The notes below the pieces were generated by a model that was not told the DNA's origin, did no database searches, and saw only the letters and a program-made list of their open reading frames with translations. DNA of 64,000 nt from Flavobacterium sp. KACC 22763. Its GTDB lineage: Bacteria; Bacteroidota; Bacteroidia; Flavobacteriales; Flavobacteriaceae. Each line of letters opens with the position of its first letter. Within the stretch, counting starts at the first letter, position 1. This document shows positions 17,289-25,558 of this stretch, piece after piece. Made by a program: the position numbers and the translations under genes. The stretch covers positions 3,782,001 through 3,846,000 of the forward strand of contig NZ_CP117879.1 of NCBI RefSeq assembly GCF_028736155.1. Reading direction: 5' to 3'.

Positions 17289-18374
17289 TTACGTTTTTTT
17301 AACGTCAGTTCTTAGTGATTTATTTGCTTTTTCGAGTGTAAAAGAGAATTCAGAGCCAATTCCGAACTCACTTTCTACATAAACTTTCTCTTTATGCGCT
17401 TCAATAATATGCTTTACAATCGCCAATCCTAAACCAGAACCTCCTTCAGATCTTGTTCCGCTTTTATCCACTCTATAAAAACGTTCAAAAAGTCTCGGAA
17501 TGTTTTGTTTTTCAACGCCTTCTCCATTATCACTAATACGAATTAGGACTTTTTTCTTGGTTAAGTTTACCACGCCAACTTCAGTCAGACCACCTTCTTT
17601 TCCGTATTTAATAGAATTTACAATTAGGTTTTCCAGTACTTGCTGAATTCTATCCTGATCTCCTCTAATCATGACAGACTGCACATTTTTACTTTCAAAA
17701 GCCAGTTTAATTTTCTTCTTGTCTGCTTTCATTTCCAAAAGCTCAAAGACATTCTGGATCAATTCAACAATATCAAAATCAGTCATATTCAAATCTAAAT
17801 CTCCCGATTCTAATTTGGTAATCATATCTAAATCTTCTACTATATAGATAAGACGCTCTACACCTTTTTCGGCGCGTTTTAAGTATTTCTTTCTGATATT
17901 TTTATCGTCCATTGCTCCATCAAGCAAAGTTGAAACGTAGCCTTGAACAGTAAATAAAGGTGTTTTCAATTCGTGCGAAACGTTTCCTAAAAACTCTCTT
18001 CTATATTGTTCACGAATTTCGAGCATTTCGATTTCGAGCTTTTTATCGGTCGCGAACTTTTTCACTTCACGCGAAAGTGTTTCCATATCGGTATTAATCG
18101 GCTGATTAATTAATGTTGTGGATTCTAATAATGAAACCTCATCGTAAATTTTCTTTACCCTTCGGTAAATAAATCGTTCTACACGATATTGTAAAACCAG
18201 AAAAGAAAAAATATAGATTACGATTATGAAAATTATTCCAAACGCAACTTGATGTTTTAGTTGATTTTTATAAAATAATGACATTAACATCAGTACAAAT
18301 GCTGTTGTAAAGAGACTGATATACAATGCCGATTTTATGGCAAATTTGTATGTTTTTTTAAAATTAATCTTCAT
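17289..18374 (-). CDS. sensor histidine kinase, PhoR-like
   Basis: 361 residues. Two membrane segments (about 12-33 and 42-62) with almost no periplasmic loop are followed by a linker, the HisKA helix with phospho-acceptor H134 (FLGNVSHELKTPL), and a HATPase domain with N-box LENLIVNSIKYG, G1 SDNGEGV, F-box LFERFYRVD and G2 GGSGLGLAIVKH. The minimal sensor suggests that it reads a membrane partner rather than a soluble ligand, as E. coli PhoR does with the Pst transporter. It lies 240 bp downstream of the response-regulator gene, across a strong RNA hairpin and a repeat, so it may be co-transcribed at a different level. Confidence 0.9.
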   Translation of the reverse strand: MKINFKKTYKFAIKSALYISLFTTAFVLMLMSLFYKNQLKHQVAFGIIFIIVIYIFSFLVLQYRVERFIYRRVKKIYDEVSLLESTTLINQPINTDMETLSREVKKFATDKKLEIEMLEIREQYRREFLGNVSHELKTPLFTVQGYVSTLLDGAMDDKNIRKKYLKRAEKGVERLIYIVEDLDMITKLESGDLDLNMTDFDIVELIQNVFELLEMKADKKKIKLAFESKNVQSVMIRGDQDRIQQVLENLIVNSIKYGKEGGLTEVGVVNLTKKKVLIRISDNGEGVEKQNIPRLFERFYRVDKSGTRSEGGSGLGLAIVKHIIEAHKEKVYVESEFGIGSEFSFTLEKANKSLRTDVKKT

Positions 18375-18471
18375 TGAAAAAATTGAACCATTAAGAAATT
18401 AAGAAAATTAAGTTTTGCTTTAAGCTATTTTTCTTTTGATTAAATCAAAAAACAAAAAATGAATAACTCAA

Positions 18472-18521
18472 AAACCATATAAGAAAATGAAGATTGTAGA
18501 GCTTCAATTCTTATATGGTTT
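18472..18521. other. long imperfect hairpin between the PhoB-like and PhoR-like genes
   Basis: AAACCATATAAGAA (18472-18485) is exactly inverted at 18508-18521. Inside, TGAAG (18488-18492) pairs with CTTCA (18502-18506), giving about 19 bp of near-continuous stem. No T-run follows, so it does not look like a simple terminator; processing or mRNA stabilisation are alternatives. Confidence 0.55.
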
Positions 18522-18555
18522 AAATGTATTGAATATTTTTAAAAGAATTTGAATG

Positions 18556-18606
18556 GATTTAAAAACTAAGTGCCTTAGCAACTTAGTATCTTAGAACCTT
18601 AGCAAC
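18556..18606. repeat. CTTAGCAACTTAG phrase repeat after the PhoB-like gene
   Basis: Units GTGCCTTAGCAACTTAG and TATCTTAGAACCTTAGCAAC directly follow the response-regulator stop codon; same family as 14349 and 50146. Confidence 0.6.
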
Positions 18607-18614
18607 TTCAAAAT

Positions 18615-19298
18615 CTAAACTTCAAATTTATAGCCTACACCTTTTATGGTTTTAAAAAGATCTTCGCCTATTTTTTCGCGCAATTTTCTGATGTGAACAT
18701 CAATTGTTCTTCCTCCAACTACAACTTCGTTACCCCAAACTTTATCTAGGATTTCGTCTCTTTTAAAAACTTTTCCAGGTTTTGAAGCCAACAGATAAAA
18801 TAATTCGAATTCTTTTCTTGGCAAAGCAATTTCTACATTGCCTTTTATGATTTTGTATTCTTCACGGTTAATCTCGATTCCGCCTACATTTAAAGTATCT
18901 GTAACAACTTCTTGTTCTTTTAACCTTCTTAACAGCGCCTTTACTTTTGAGACCAATAATTTTGGTTTGATAGGTTTGGTTATATAGTCATCGGCACCGG
19001 CATCAAAACCAGCTACTTGAGAATAATCTTCGCTTCTTGCTGTAAGGAACGTTATGATAACATTATTTAATTCTGGAATTTTTCTAATATGCTCGCAAGC
19101 CTCCATTCCGTCCATTTCTGCCATCATCACGTCCATAATGATTAGTTCTGGCAGCTCTTTCTGTGCTTTTGCTATAGCATCTTTTCCGTTAGAAGCTGTA
19201 ACAATCTGGTAGCCTTCCTGAGCAAGGTTATAGCCAACGATTTCTAAGATATCTGGTTCGTCGTCAACTAATAAAATCTTAGTTTGTGTTTTTTTCAT
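18615..19298 (-). CDS. OmpR/PhoB-family response regulator
   Basis: 227 residues from the ATG at 19298 (MKKTQTKILLVDDEPD). The receiver domain has an acidic pocket (DDEPD), phospho-acceptor D56 in LIIMDVMMAEMDG, switch T in ITFLTARSED and K in ADDYITKPIKP. The C-terminal OmpR/PhoB winged helix (about 130-227) ends RTIDVHIRKLREKIGEDLFK and VGYKFEV. It pairs with the kinase downstream and is divergent from the TBDR at 19542; the shared intergenic region holds 11-bp-phased TAAC repeats that it may bind. Phosphate control is inferred from the porin and repeat pattern, not proved. Confidence 0.9.
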   Translation of the reverse strand: MKKTQTKILLVDDEPDILEIVGYNLAQEGYQIVTASNGKDAIAKAQKELPELIIMDVMMAEMDGMEACEHIRKIPELNNVIITFLTARSEDYSQVAGFDAGADDYITKPIKPKLLVSKVKALLRRLKEQEVVTDTLNVGGIEINREEYKIIKGNVEIALPRKEFELFYLLASKPGKVFKRDEILDKVWGNEVVVGGRTIDVHIRKLREKIGEDLFKTIKGVGYKFEV

Positions 19299-19406
19299 AA
19301 ATAGCAAAAATTGAGATTTTTATATCGAAACTTCTTCATTAAACATTCGATATTTCTTATTTCACAGGGTAAATATACTAACAAAAGAACCTTTAAAAAA
19401 TGGTGT

Positions 19407-19502
19407 TAACCGTAATTTAATCTCGTAACAATTTGATAATCTTAACAACACAAAAACATAACAAGTCGGTAACATGGACTTCACAGAGCGGTTCTTTCTT
19501 TG
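19407..19502 (+). promoter_or_regulatory. PHO-box-like 11-bp-phased repeats and -7 element, TBDR promoter
   Basis: TAAC at 19426, TAAT at 19437, TAAC at 19459 and TAAC at 19470 share one 11-bp grid, with the last two 36 and 25 bp before a near-consensus -7 (TTTCTTTG, 19495-19502). A further TAACCGTAATTTAAT at 19407-19421 is off that grid but nearly identical to 22457-22471 at the lipoprotein promoter. Confidence 0.65.
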
Positions 19503-19541
19503 CACAAAAATAATAAGACACAAACACAACACTGAAAAAAA

Positions 19542-22346
19542 ATGAAATTCAATTTAAGATTTCTCTTTATTGCATTATTTATCTGTACGATTTCGATCGC
19601 GCAAAACAAAGGTACGATTTCTGGAGTTCTAACTGATAAAGATATGAACAACGCATCTCTACCATTTGCTAATGTTTTAGTTAAAGGTACAAATATTAGC
19701 GTAAATACCGACGTAGACGGAAAATATTCCTTAAGCGTAAATCCTGGAAATTATACTTTAATCTTTAGTTTTTTAGGATATGAATCTGTTGAAGCTCCAG
19801 TAGCTGTTAAAGCAAACGAGACTATAACTGTTAATAAAGGACTTTCTTCTGGAAGCTATACGCTTAAAGATGTAGTTGTAAAATCAACAGCTAACAAAGA
19901 AAAAGAAACTGCTTTACTTTTAGATCAAAAAAATGCTGTTGTAATCAAACAAAGTATTGGTGCACAGGAAATGTCTCGAAAAGGTGTAAGCGATGTTGAA
20001 GAGGGTTTGACAAAAGTAACTGGAATCTCAAAAGTAGGTTCAAGAGGTATATTTGTACGTGGTCTTGAAGATCGTTACAATAACTTATTGATTAATGATC
20101 TTGCTGCTCCATCAAACAGCCCATATTCAAAAATCGTTCCGCTAGATTTATTCCCAACAAACATTGTTGGTGTAATTGATGTTTACAAAACTTTCAATCC
20201 AAATATTTACGGAGATTTCGCTGGAGGAACTTTCAATATCCAAACTTCAAAACCAACAAAAGCTGTCACTAAAATAAATATTGGAGCAGGATATACAACA
20301 GGAAACAGCTTCAAAGATTTCTTGCTTTCTGGAGACGCAGATTCTGCTGCTGGTTTCTTCGGGTTTAATGGTAAAGACAGAGAATTGCCAAGTTTCTTAA
20401 GTGAAACTGCCGGAAGAACAACTTTCACAAAAGATCAGGCATTAAACTCAGTTAGCGGAGATAAAGGTTTTAACGTTAGCAAAAGCAAAAGCCCATTAAA
20501 CTCAAGCTTCAATTTTCTGCACGCTGAAAAATTTGACTTAAGCAACAACCGTAACCTTTCATACTTATTGTCTCTTAATTTCGATAATAACTTTGCAGTT
20601 AGAGAAGGTGTTAACAGAACACTACAAACACTTGGTGATAAATACAACAATGACTTCATCAATACTGAATACCGTTTCAAAACTAGCACTTCTGCATTAG
20701 TTGGTGTAAATTATTCAGCTGAGCGATACAAATTATCTTTCAACACTTTATACCTGAAAACTACATTAAACTCGATCTTAGATCAATACGGAGTTTTAAG
20801 CAATAATGGTATCAAGAACAACTTTATCCGTACGAATCAATTGGATAAAACAGATTATCTAAATACTCAATTATTAGGTGAATACAATTTGACAGAAGAT
20901 AAAAACCAAACTTTAAAAGGTGGTGTATCTTATGCAAATACTAAATACGGTCAGCCAGACAGAAAATTCTACACTGGTACTCAAGAAACTGACAACCAAA
21001 TTAACACTTCTTATGGAGGTAACAACTTCTTACGTCAGTATTTAAGTGTAGACGGAAATGTATTTGTTTCTGGATTATTAGAATACAATTTAAAATTTGG
21101 AAAAGACAAACAAAACAAATTGACTGTTGGTTATAACGGAAATTTTTCTAAAATGGAATCTTCTTACCGTTTTGTATCAAGTTATGGTGGTACCTTTTCA
21201 TCAAACGACATCAACAATATCGATTCGAAAATTACAACTGACATCAACAACAACGTAGTTGCTTTTGCTGAAAGTTCAAACACAACTTATAAAGTAAAAC
21301 TTAACGAAAGTGCAAATGCAGGATACGCAAACTTATTCTGGAAATTTGCTGACAAGTTTGAACTTAACGGAGGTGTAAGAGTTGAAAACACGATCAAAGA
21401 AACATACTTCAGAACTTTAGGTTCTTTTGATGATCCATTCAAAAAGAAAACATACAACAATCTTTATGTTTTACCTTCTGTAAACTTGAAATATCTAATG
21501 ACAGAAACGTCTAATATTCGTTTCGCAGCAAGTAAAACGTATACAAAACCAGTTGTAATGGAATCTTTCCCTATCTCATACATCAATGCAGATAATACTT
21601 CAACACAAGGTAACTCATTATTGAAAAACAGTGATAACTATAATGTTGACTTGAAATACGAATTATTCCCAACTGCAAAAGAAATGATCACTTTTGGAAT
21701 ATTTGGAAAATATATTGACAATCCGATCGAAAGAACATTTATTGCAAACGCTACATCGGGAACTGTAACTACTTTCCTAAATTCAGATAATGCAACTTTG
21801 TACGGAGCAGAAGTTGAATTCCTTTTAGGATTAAACAGAATTAGTGAAAATCTTGAGCATTTCTCTTTCGGATTAAACGCTTCATTAATGTCTACGAAAG
21901 TAAATGTTGCAAAAACTTACGAATCTCAGGATGAGGATGGAAATGTAACGGTTAAAAATTCAATCGAAACACATAGCTCAAGATCATTGCAAGGTGCATC
22001 AGACTGGTTAGTAAACTCAGATTTGAAATATGAATTTAACTTAGGCAAAGACTGGACAAACACTATGTCTCTTGTTTATGGAGTATTCGGAAAAAGAATT
22101 TATGCAGTAGGAACAAACGGTCAGGATAATACTTATGAATTGCCTGTATCTCAATTAGACTTTGTTTGGGGAAGTAAACTCTCAGAGCATTTTGATGTGA
22201 AATTTACAGCAGACAACTTATTAAACCCAGCAAGACAGTTAGAATTTGGAAATAACGGAACTGTAAAAGTTGATGAACCATCTTTATTAGCAAACAGCTA
22301 TAAAAAAGGTGTAGGATTCTCAGTTAAAGTTGGCTATACATTCTAA
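19542..22346 (+). CDS. TonB-dependent receptor with carboxypeptidase-regulatory-like domain
   Basis: 934 residues. A signal peptide (FLFIALFICTISIAQ) is followed by a carboxypeptidase-D-regulatory-like domain at about 22-105 (GTISGVLTDKDMNNASLPFA, LSVNPGNYTLIFSFLGYES). A plug follows at about 130-240 (KGVSDVEEGLTKVTGISKVG, RGIFVRGLEDRYNNLLIN), then a 22-strand-type barrel ending GVGFSVKVGYTF. It is an energy-driven outer-membrane importer. The next gene encodes a beta-helix lipoprotein with a matching promoter; the pair is not SusC/SusD but may act similarly. Substrate unknown; phosphate or a phosphorylated compound is inferred from the regulation. A terminator at 22369 ends this transcript. 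Confidence 0.88.
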   Translation: MKFNLRFLFIALFICTISIAQNKGTISGVLTDKDMNNASLPFANVLVKGTNISVNTDVDGKYSLSVNPGNYTLIFSFLGYESVEAPVAVKANETITVNKGLSSGSYTLKDVVVKSTANKEKETALLLDQKNAVVIKQSIGAQEMSRKGVSDVEEGLTKVTGISKVGSRGIFVRGLEDRYNNLLINDLAAPSNSPYSKIVPLDLFPTNIVGVIDVYKTFNPNIYGDFAGGTFNIQTSKPTKAVTKINIGAGYTTGNSFKDFLLSGDADSAAGFFGFNGKDRELPSFLSETAGRTTFTKDQALNSVSGDKGFNVSKSKSPLNSSFNFLHAEKFDLSNNRNLSYLLSLNFDNNFAVREGVNRTLQTLGDKYNNDFINTEYRFKTSTSALVGVNYSAERYKLSFNTLYLKTTLNSILDQYGVLSNNGIKNNFIRTNQLDKTDYLNTQLLGEYNLTEDKNQTLKGGVSYANTKYGQPDRKFYTGTQETDNQINTSYGGNNFLRQYLSVDGNVFVSGLLEYNLKFGKDKQNKLTVGYNGNFSKMESSYRFVSSYGGTFSSNDINNIDSKITTDINNNVVAFAESSNTTYKVKLNESANAGYANLFWKFADKFELNGGVRVENTIKETYFRTLGSFDDPFKKKTYNNLYVLPSVNLKYLMTETSNIRFAASKTYTKPVVMESFPISYINADNTSTQGNSLLKNSDNYNVDLKYELFPTAKEMITFGIFGKYIDNPIERTFIANATSGTVTTFLNSDNATLYGAEVEFLLGLNRISENLEHFSFGLNASLMSTKVNVAKTYESQDEDGNVTVKNSIETHSSRSLQGASDWLVNSDLKYEFNLGKDWTNTMSLVYGVFGKRIYAVGTNGQDNTYELPVSQLDFVWGSKLSEHFDVKFTADNLLNPARQLEFGNNGTVKVDEPSLLANSYKKGVGFSVKVGYTF

Positions 22347-22368
22347 TATTAAGAACACAATATACTTG

Positions 22369-22398
22369 AAAGCTCCAGAAATTCTGGGGCTTTTTTTA
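22369..22398 (+). terminator. TBDR terminator
   Basis: AGCTCCAGAA/TTCTGGGGCT stem followed by TTTTTTT. Confidence 0.85.
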
Positions 22399-22456
22399 TG
22401 GCAGCAATTTGCATAAATCTACTTAACATTCCCTTCACATTTTAGTCTATTTTTAA

Positions 22457-22511
22457 TAACCGTAATGTAATACTCAGATAACACCCTAAAAGGATTAACC
22501 TCATAATTTTG
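22457..22511 (+). promoter_or_regulatory. PHO-box-like 11-bp-phased repeats and -7 element, beta-helix lipoprotein promoter
   Basis: TAAC 22457, TAAT 22468 and TAAC 22479 are spaced exactly 11 bp, and lie 47, 36 and 25 bp before a perfect -7 element TAATTTTG (22504-22511). This is the clearest of the three copies. Confidence 0.7.
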
Positions 22512-22545
22512 ACAAAAATAAAAACGAATAATACAACACAAAACT

Positions 22546-23733
22546 ATGAAAACTAAAATTCTTGCTTTAGCACTTGCTACAGGTTTATTTTTTAATTCTT
22601 GCTCAAGCAGCGACGATCCAACTCCTGCACCGACACCTGCTACAGGAGAAATTACAGGTCCTATTACTGCTAACAAAACTTATGCTTACGGTAACTACAC
22701 TTTAAAAGGAATTGTAAAAATTAATTCTGGTGTAACTGTAACTTTTGATGCAGGATCTACAATCACTATAGACAAAGCTACTGGAGACAACGCTTTAGTT
22801 GTTTTAAACGGAGGAAAACTTATCATCAACGGAACTGCTGACAAACCAGTTGTTTTTACTGAAAAATCTAAACTTCCTGGTTCTTGGGGAGGTATCATCA
22901 TGTACGGTGATGCACCTGCAAAAGTTGCTGGAGGAGGAACTTCTTCGACTTCAGAAGATGGAAACAATATTTCTTATGGAGGATCTAATGCAACTCACAA
23001 TGGTGGTTCATTAAACTACGTAAGAGTTGAGTACGCTGGTTCTAAATTAGCTGATGGAACAAAAGAAAACAATGCTTTCACATTCTACTCTGTAGGTTCT
23101 GGAACAACTTTAGATCACTTAGTAGCTTACAAAGGTGCTGACGACGGATTCGAATTCTTCGGAGGAACTGTAAGTATGACAAACGCTATCTCTTACGGTA
23201 ACTATGATGATGCTTTTGACTGGCAAGATGGATGGCAAGGAACTGCTAACACAAACTGGTACGCTTACCAAACTGGAAAAGGAAACTACGGAATGGAAAT
23301 CGAAGCATCTGCTAATGATAATTCTTTCGGACCAAAAGTTACTAACATCACTTTAAAAAGAGAAGCTGGAAACGTTCCTGAAGTTGGAGATAACCAAGTT
23401 GATGCTTTCCAATTCAAAAGAGAAGGTAACGGAGAATACAGCAACATCGTTGTTGATGGTTACGGAAACTTCACAACTGGAGCTACAACTTATCAAGGAG
23501 CAGTAGTTAGTATCTTAGATGCAGCAACTAACACTCACCAAGTAAATACATCTAAAATTAAAATTTTAAATGTAAAAATTTCTAACACAACAAACGTAAC
23601 TCCTATTGCAGGTGCTGCTGGTTTTACAGTTGCTTTCCCAGCTGGAACTTTTACAACAAGTACTACAGCTACTGGAGCTTCATTAGCAGCAGGAGCTTGG
23701 GCTTCAGTTGATGGCGCTAGCTTAATCAAATAA
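22546..23733 (+). CDS. secreted right-handed beta-helix lipoprotein
   Basis: 395 residues with a lipoprotein signal peptide (lipobox FNSC, Cys19, then SSSDDPTPAP, a surface-export-like acidic/proline stretch). The body consists of short Gly/Asn/Val-rich beta repeats (ITIDKATGDNALVVLNGGKL, VFTEKSKLPGSWGGIIMYG, DDGFEFFGGTVSMTNAISYG, DDAFDWQDGWQG) expected of a parallel beta-helix. Homologues are sometimes named multidrug transporter, which the sequence does not support. The tandem position behind the TBDR and the shared phased promoter repeats suggest a surface partner for it, such as a ligand-binding protein or nutrient hydrolase. No classical catalytic motif is recognised. Confidence 0.75.
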   Translation: MKTKILALALATGLFFNSCSSSDDPTPAPTPATGEITGPITANKTYAYGNYTLKGIVKINSGVTVTFDAGSTITIDKATGDNALVVLNGGKLIINGTADKPVVFTEKSKLPGSWGGIIMYGDAPAKVAGGGTSSTSEDGNNISYGGSNATHNGGSLNYVRVEYAGSKLADGTKENNAFTFYSVGSGTTLDHLVAYKGADDGFEFFGGTVSMTNAISYGNYDDAFDWQDGWQGTANTNWYAYQTGKGNYGMEIEASANDNSFGPKVTNITLKREAGNVPEVGDNQVDAFQFKREGNGEYSNIVVDGYGNFTTGATTYQGAVVSILDAATNTHQVNTSKIKILNVKISNTTNVTPIAGAAGFTVAFPAGTFTTSTTATGASLAAGAWASVDGASLIK

Positions 23734-23758
23734 TTTACTTCGAATATAAATTGTTAAA

Positions 23759-23790
23759 AACATCCTAAAGAATTAGGATGTTTTTTTTTT
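23759..23790 (+). terminator. beta-helix lipoprotein terminator
   Basis: CATCCTAA/TTAGGATG stem followed by ten or more T. Confidence 0.9.
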
Positions 23791-23842
23791 GGCGTCATTT
23801 TTGTATTTTTTTTTGTATATTTACTGTAATCAAATACATGCG

Positions 23843-24181
23843 ATGGCAAAAAACTACTTTTATATTACTTTCTTATTGGCATTTTTCTTCACTTTAAGCG
23901 TTTCGGCGCAAGATAGTAAGCAATTACCAAGACCTCAGGAATCTACTTCTATTGAGGGTCTAAGCTTGTATCCTAACCCAGTGACAAACGGAAAAGTCTA
24001 TATCTCATCTAAAAACGATTTAGAGAAAGAAATTATTGTGTTTGATATTCTAGGCAAAAAAGTATTGCAGGCACATTTAGTATCAAAAGAATTAAATGTT
24101 TCAGACCTGCCACCTGGCGTTTACATTATCAAAATAAGCGAACAGAATGCATCGGCAACACGAAAACTCATTATAAGATAA
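23843..24181 (+). CDS. mini-protein consisting of signal peptide plus T9SS type A sorting domain
   Basis: 112 residues from the ATG at 23843 (MAKNYFYITFLLAFFFTLSVSAQ, a clear signal peptide). Only about 20 residues separate this from a complete T9SS type A C-terminal domain: GLSLYPNPVTNGKVYISS, KEIIVFDILGKKVLQAHL, LPPGVYIIKISEQN and the basic end TRKLIIR. There is no cargo domain. It could be a remnant of a larger surface protein or a genuine small protein routed to the type IX secretion system. It shows that the organism has T9SS. It is downstream of the Pho-like module, with its own terminator. Confidence 0.75.
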   Translation: MAKNYFYITFLLAFFFTLSVSAQDSKQLPRPQESTSIEGLSLYPNPVTNGKVYISSKNDLEKEIIVFDILGKKVLQAHLVSKELNVSDLPPGVYIIKISEQNASATRKLIIR

Positions 24182-24185
24182 ATAG

Positions 24186-24212
24186 AAAAAGCTCCTCCAC
24201 AGGAGCTTTTTT
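24186..24212 (+). terminator. terminator after the T9SS-tail protein gene
   Basis: AAAAGCTCCT/AGGAGCTTTT stem with T6 tail. Confidence 0.88.
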
Positions 24213-24318
24213 AATATTCACTATTTAGCTATTAGTATTCAGATTATTTTTCATTTAAATATTTTTTTTCTAAGCTGAGCACTTATTGGATGTACAAAAA
24301 ACTGAACACTGAACACCA
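24213..24318. repeat. CTGAACACTGAACACC-type phrase repeat
   Basis: ATTCACTATTTAGCTATTAG and later ACTGAACACTGAACACC. The last unit is nearly the same as the one embedded in leuS at 42411-42434. Confidence 0.55.
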
Positions 24319-24326
24319 AAAAACAA

Positions 24327-24334
24327 TATCTTTG
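24327..24334 (+). promoter_or_regulatory. -7 element at the LuxE-like gene start
   Basis: TATCTTTG matches TAnnTTTG. It lies inside the longest possible reading frame, so the true start is probably downstream of it, at TTG 24347. Confidence 0.5.
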
Positions 24335-24346
24335 CAAAAAAAAGTT

Positions 24347-25327
24347 TTGATTACATCCAGCGATATCTTTACCATTTCAAGTCAGAAGCAATTTGAAAAA
24401 ATAGCACTAAAAGTGTTCCGTTTTCAGCATGAAAACAATAAAGTTTATCGCGATTTCTGTGATTTTTTAAAAGTAAATCCACAGCAGGTAAAATCACTAC
24501 AGCAAATTCCTTTTTTACCCATTCAGTTTTTTAAAAGTCATGATGTCGTTTCTAATACAGATCCGGCACAAGTAACTTTTACCAGTAGTGGCACAACCGG
24601 AATGATTACCAGTAGACATTTAGTGACCGATGTTTCCCTATATGAGGAAAGTTACCGCAAAGGTTTTTCTCAGTTTTATGGCAACATAGAAGATTATGTT
24701 GTTTTAGCCCTTTTGCCGTCTTATTTAGAACGCGAAGGCTCTTCGTTAATCTATATGGTCGAAGATTTGATAAAACTCTCTAATCAGCCTGAAAGTGGGT
24801 TTTATTTGCACAATCATGACGACCTTATCAAAAAGCTTCTTGAATTGGACGAGGCAGGCCAAAATGTAATCTTAATTGGGGTTACTTACGCTTTATTAGA
24901 TTTAATTGAAAAACACGAATTCAATCTTCAAAATACCATTATTATGGAAACTGGAGGAATGAAAGGAAAAAGAAAAGAAATGATTCGCGAAGAATTACAC
25001 GAAATTTTATGTAAAGGTTTTGGCGTTTCATCCATTCATTCAGAATACGGAATGACTGAACTTTTAGCACAAGCCTATTCTTTGGGCGAAGGTGTTTTTG
25101 AATGTCCATCTTGGATGCATATTTTAGTTCGAGATCCAGAAGATGCTCTTACTTACGTGAATGATGGGAAAACTGGCGGAATCAATGTGATAGATTTAGC
25201 CAATATCAATTCATGTTCTTTTATAGCTACGCAGGATTTAGGCAAAAAATACTCCAACAACTCTTTTGAAGTGTTGGGACGTTTTGATAATTCTGATATT
25301 CGCGGGTGTAATTTGATGGTCTTATAG
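24347..25327 (+). CDS. LuxE/PaaK-family acyl-protein synthetase-like ligase
   Basis: About 326 residues from a TTG at 24347 (ITSSDIFTISSQKQFEK). The frame stays open back to an ATG at 24290, but that extension consists of a phrase repeat plus a promoter element, so it is unlikely to be translated. Motifs of the LuxE acyl-adenylating family are visible: VTFTSSGTTGMITSRH (AMP-binding loop), IIMETGGMKGKRKEMIREEL and SEYGMTELLAQAYS. LuxE activates fatty acids, but in Bacteroidota lone homologues lie outside lux operons and their substrate is unknown. No luxC/D or flexirubin genes adjoin. Confidence 0.75.
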   Translation: MITSSDIFTISSQKQFEKIALKVFRFQHENNKVYRDFCDFLKVNPQQVKSLQQIPFLPIQFFKSHDVVSNTDPAQVTFTSSGTTGMITSRHLVTDVSLYEESYRKGFSQFYGNIEDYVVLALLPSYLEREGSSLIYMVEDLIKLSNQPESGFYLHNHDDLIKKLLELDEAGQNVILIGVTYALLDLIEKHEFNLQNTIIMETGGMKGKRKEMIREELHEILCKGFGVSSIHSEYGMTELLAQAYSLGEGVFECPSWMHILVRDPEDALTYVNDGKTGGINVIDLANINSCSFIATQDLGKKYSNNSFEVLGRFDNSDIRGCNLMVL

Positions 25328-25557
25328 GTTTAATCGTTGATTTGTTTAATCGGTTAATCGATATTCATCGCATTGTTCAAACGTTCCTACGGAACGTATA
25401 ACTGCAAACTAAATTTTAACTACCGACCAGACATTCCTACGGAATGTTTTTTTTCAATAAAAAAATCCCAATATTCTTTTGAACATTGGGATTTATATAT
25501 CAATTTAAGATTTTCATGAATCGATTAAACAATTAACCGATTAAACAGTTAAACCTT
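25328..25557. repeat. mirrored TTTAATCGGTTAATCG repeats flanking a terminator, with two TCCTACGGA palindromes
   Basis: Left copy TTTGTTTAATCGGTTAATCG; right copy inverted (GATTAAACAATTAACCGATT). Between them lie ACGTTCCTACGGAACGT (about 25380-25396) and ATTCCTACGGAAT (about 25430-25444), palindromes that share a TTCCTACGGAA core. Confidence 0.65.
25459..25495. terminator. bidirectional terminator between the LuxE-like gene and tyrS
   Basis: AAATCCCAAT / ATTGGGATTT stem with an A-run at left; terminates tyrS on the minus strand and possibly the LuxE-like gene. Confidence 0.8.
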
Positions 25558-25558
25558 T

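Noticed and set aside
19407..19421. counting TAACCGTAATTTAAT as part of the main phased array
   Set aside because: It is off the 11-bp grid that leads to the TBDR -7 element, so it is recorded only as a shared word.
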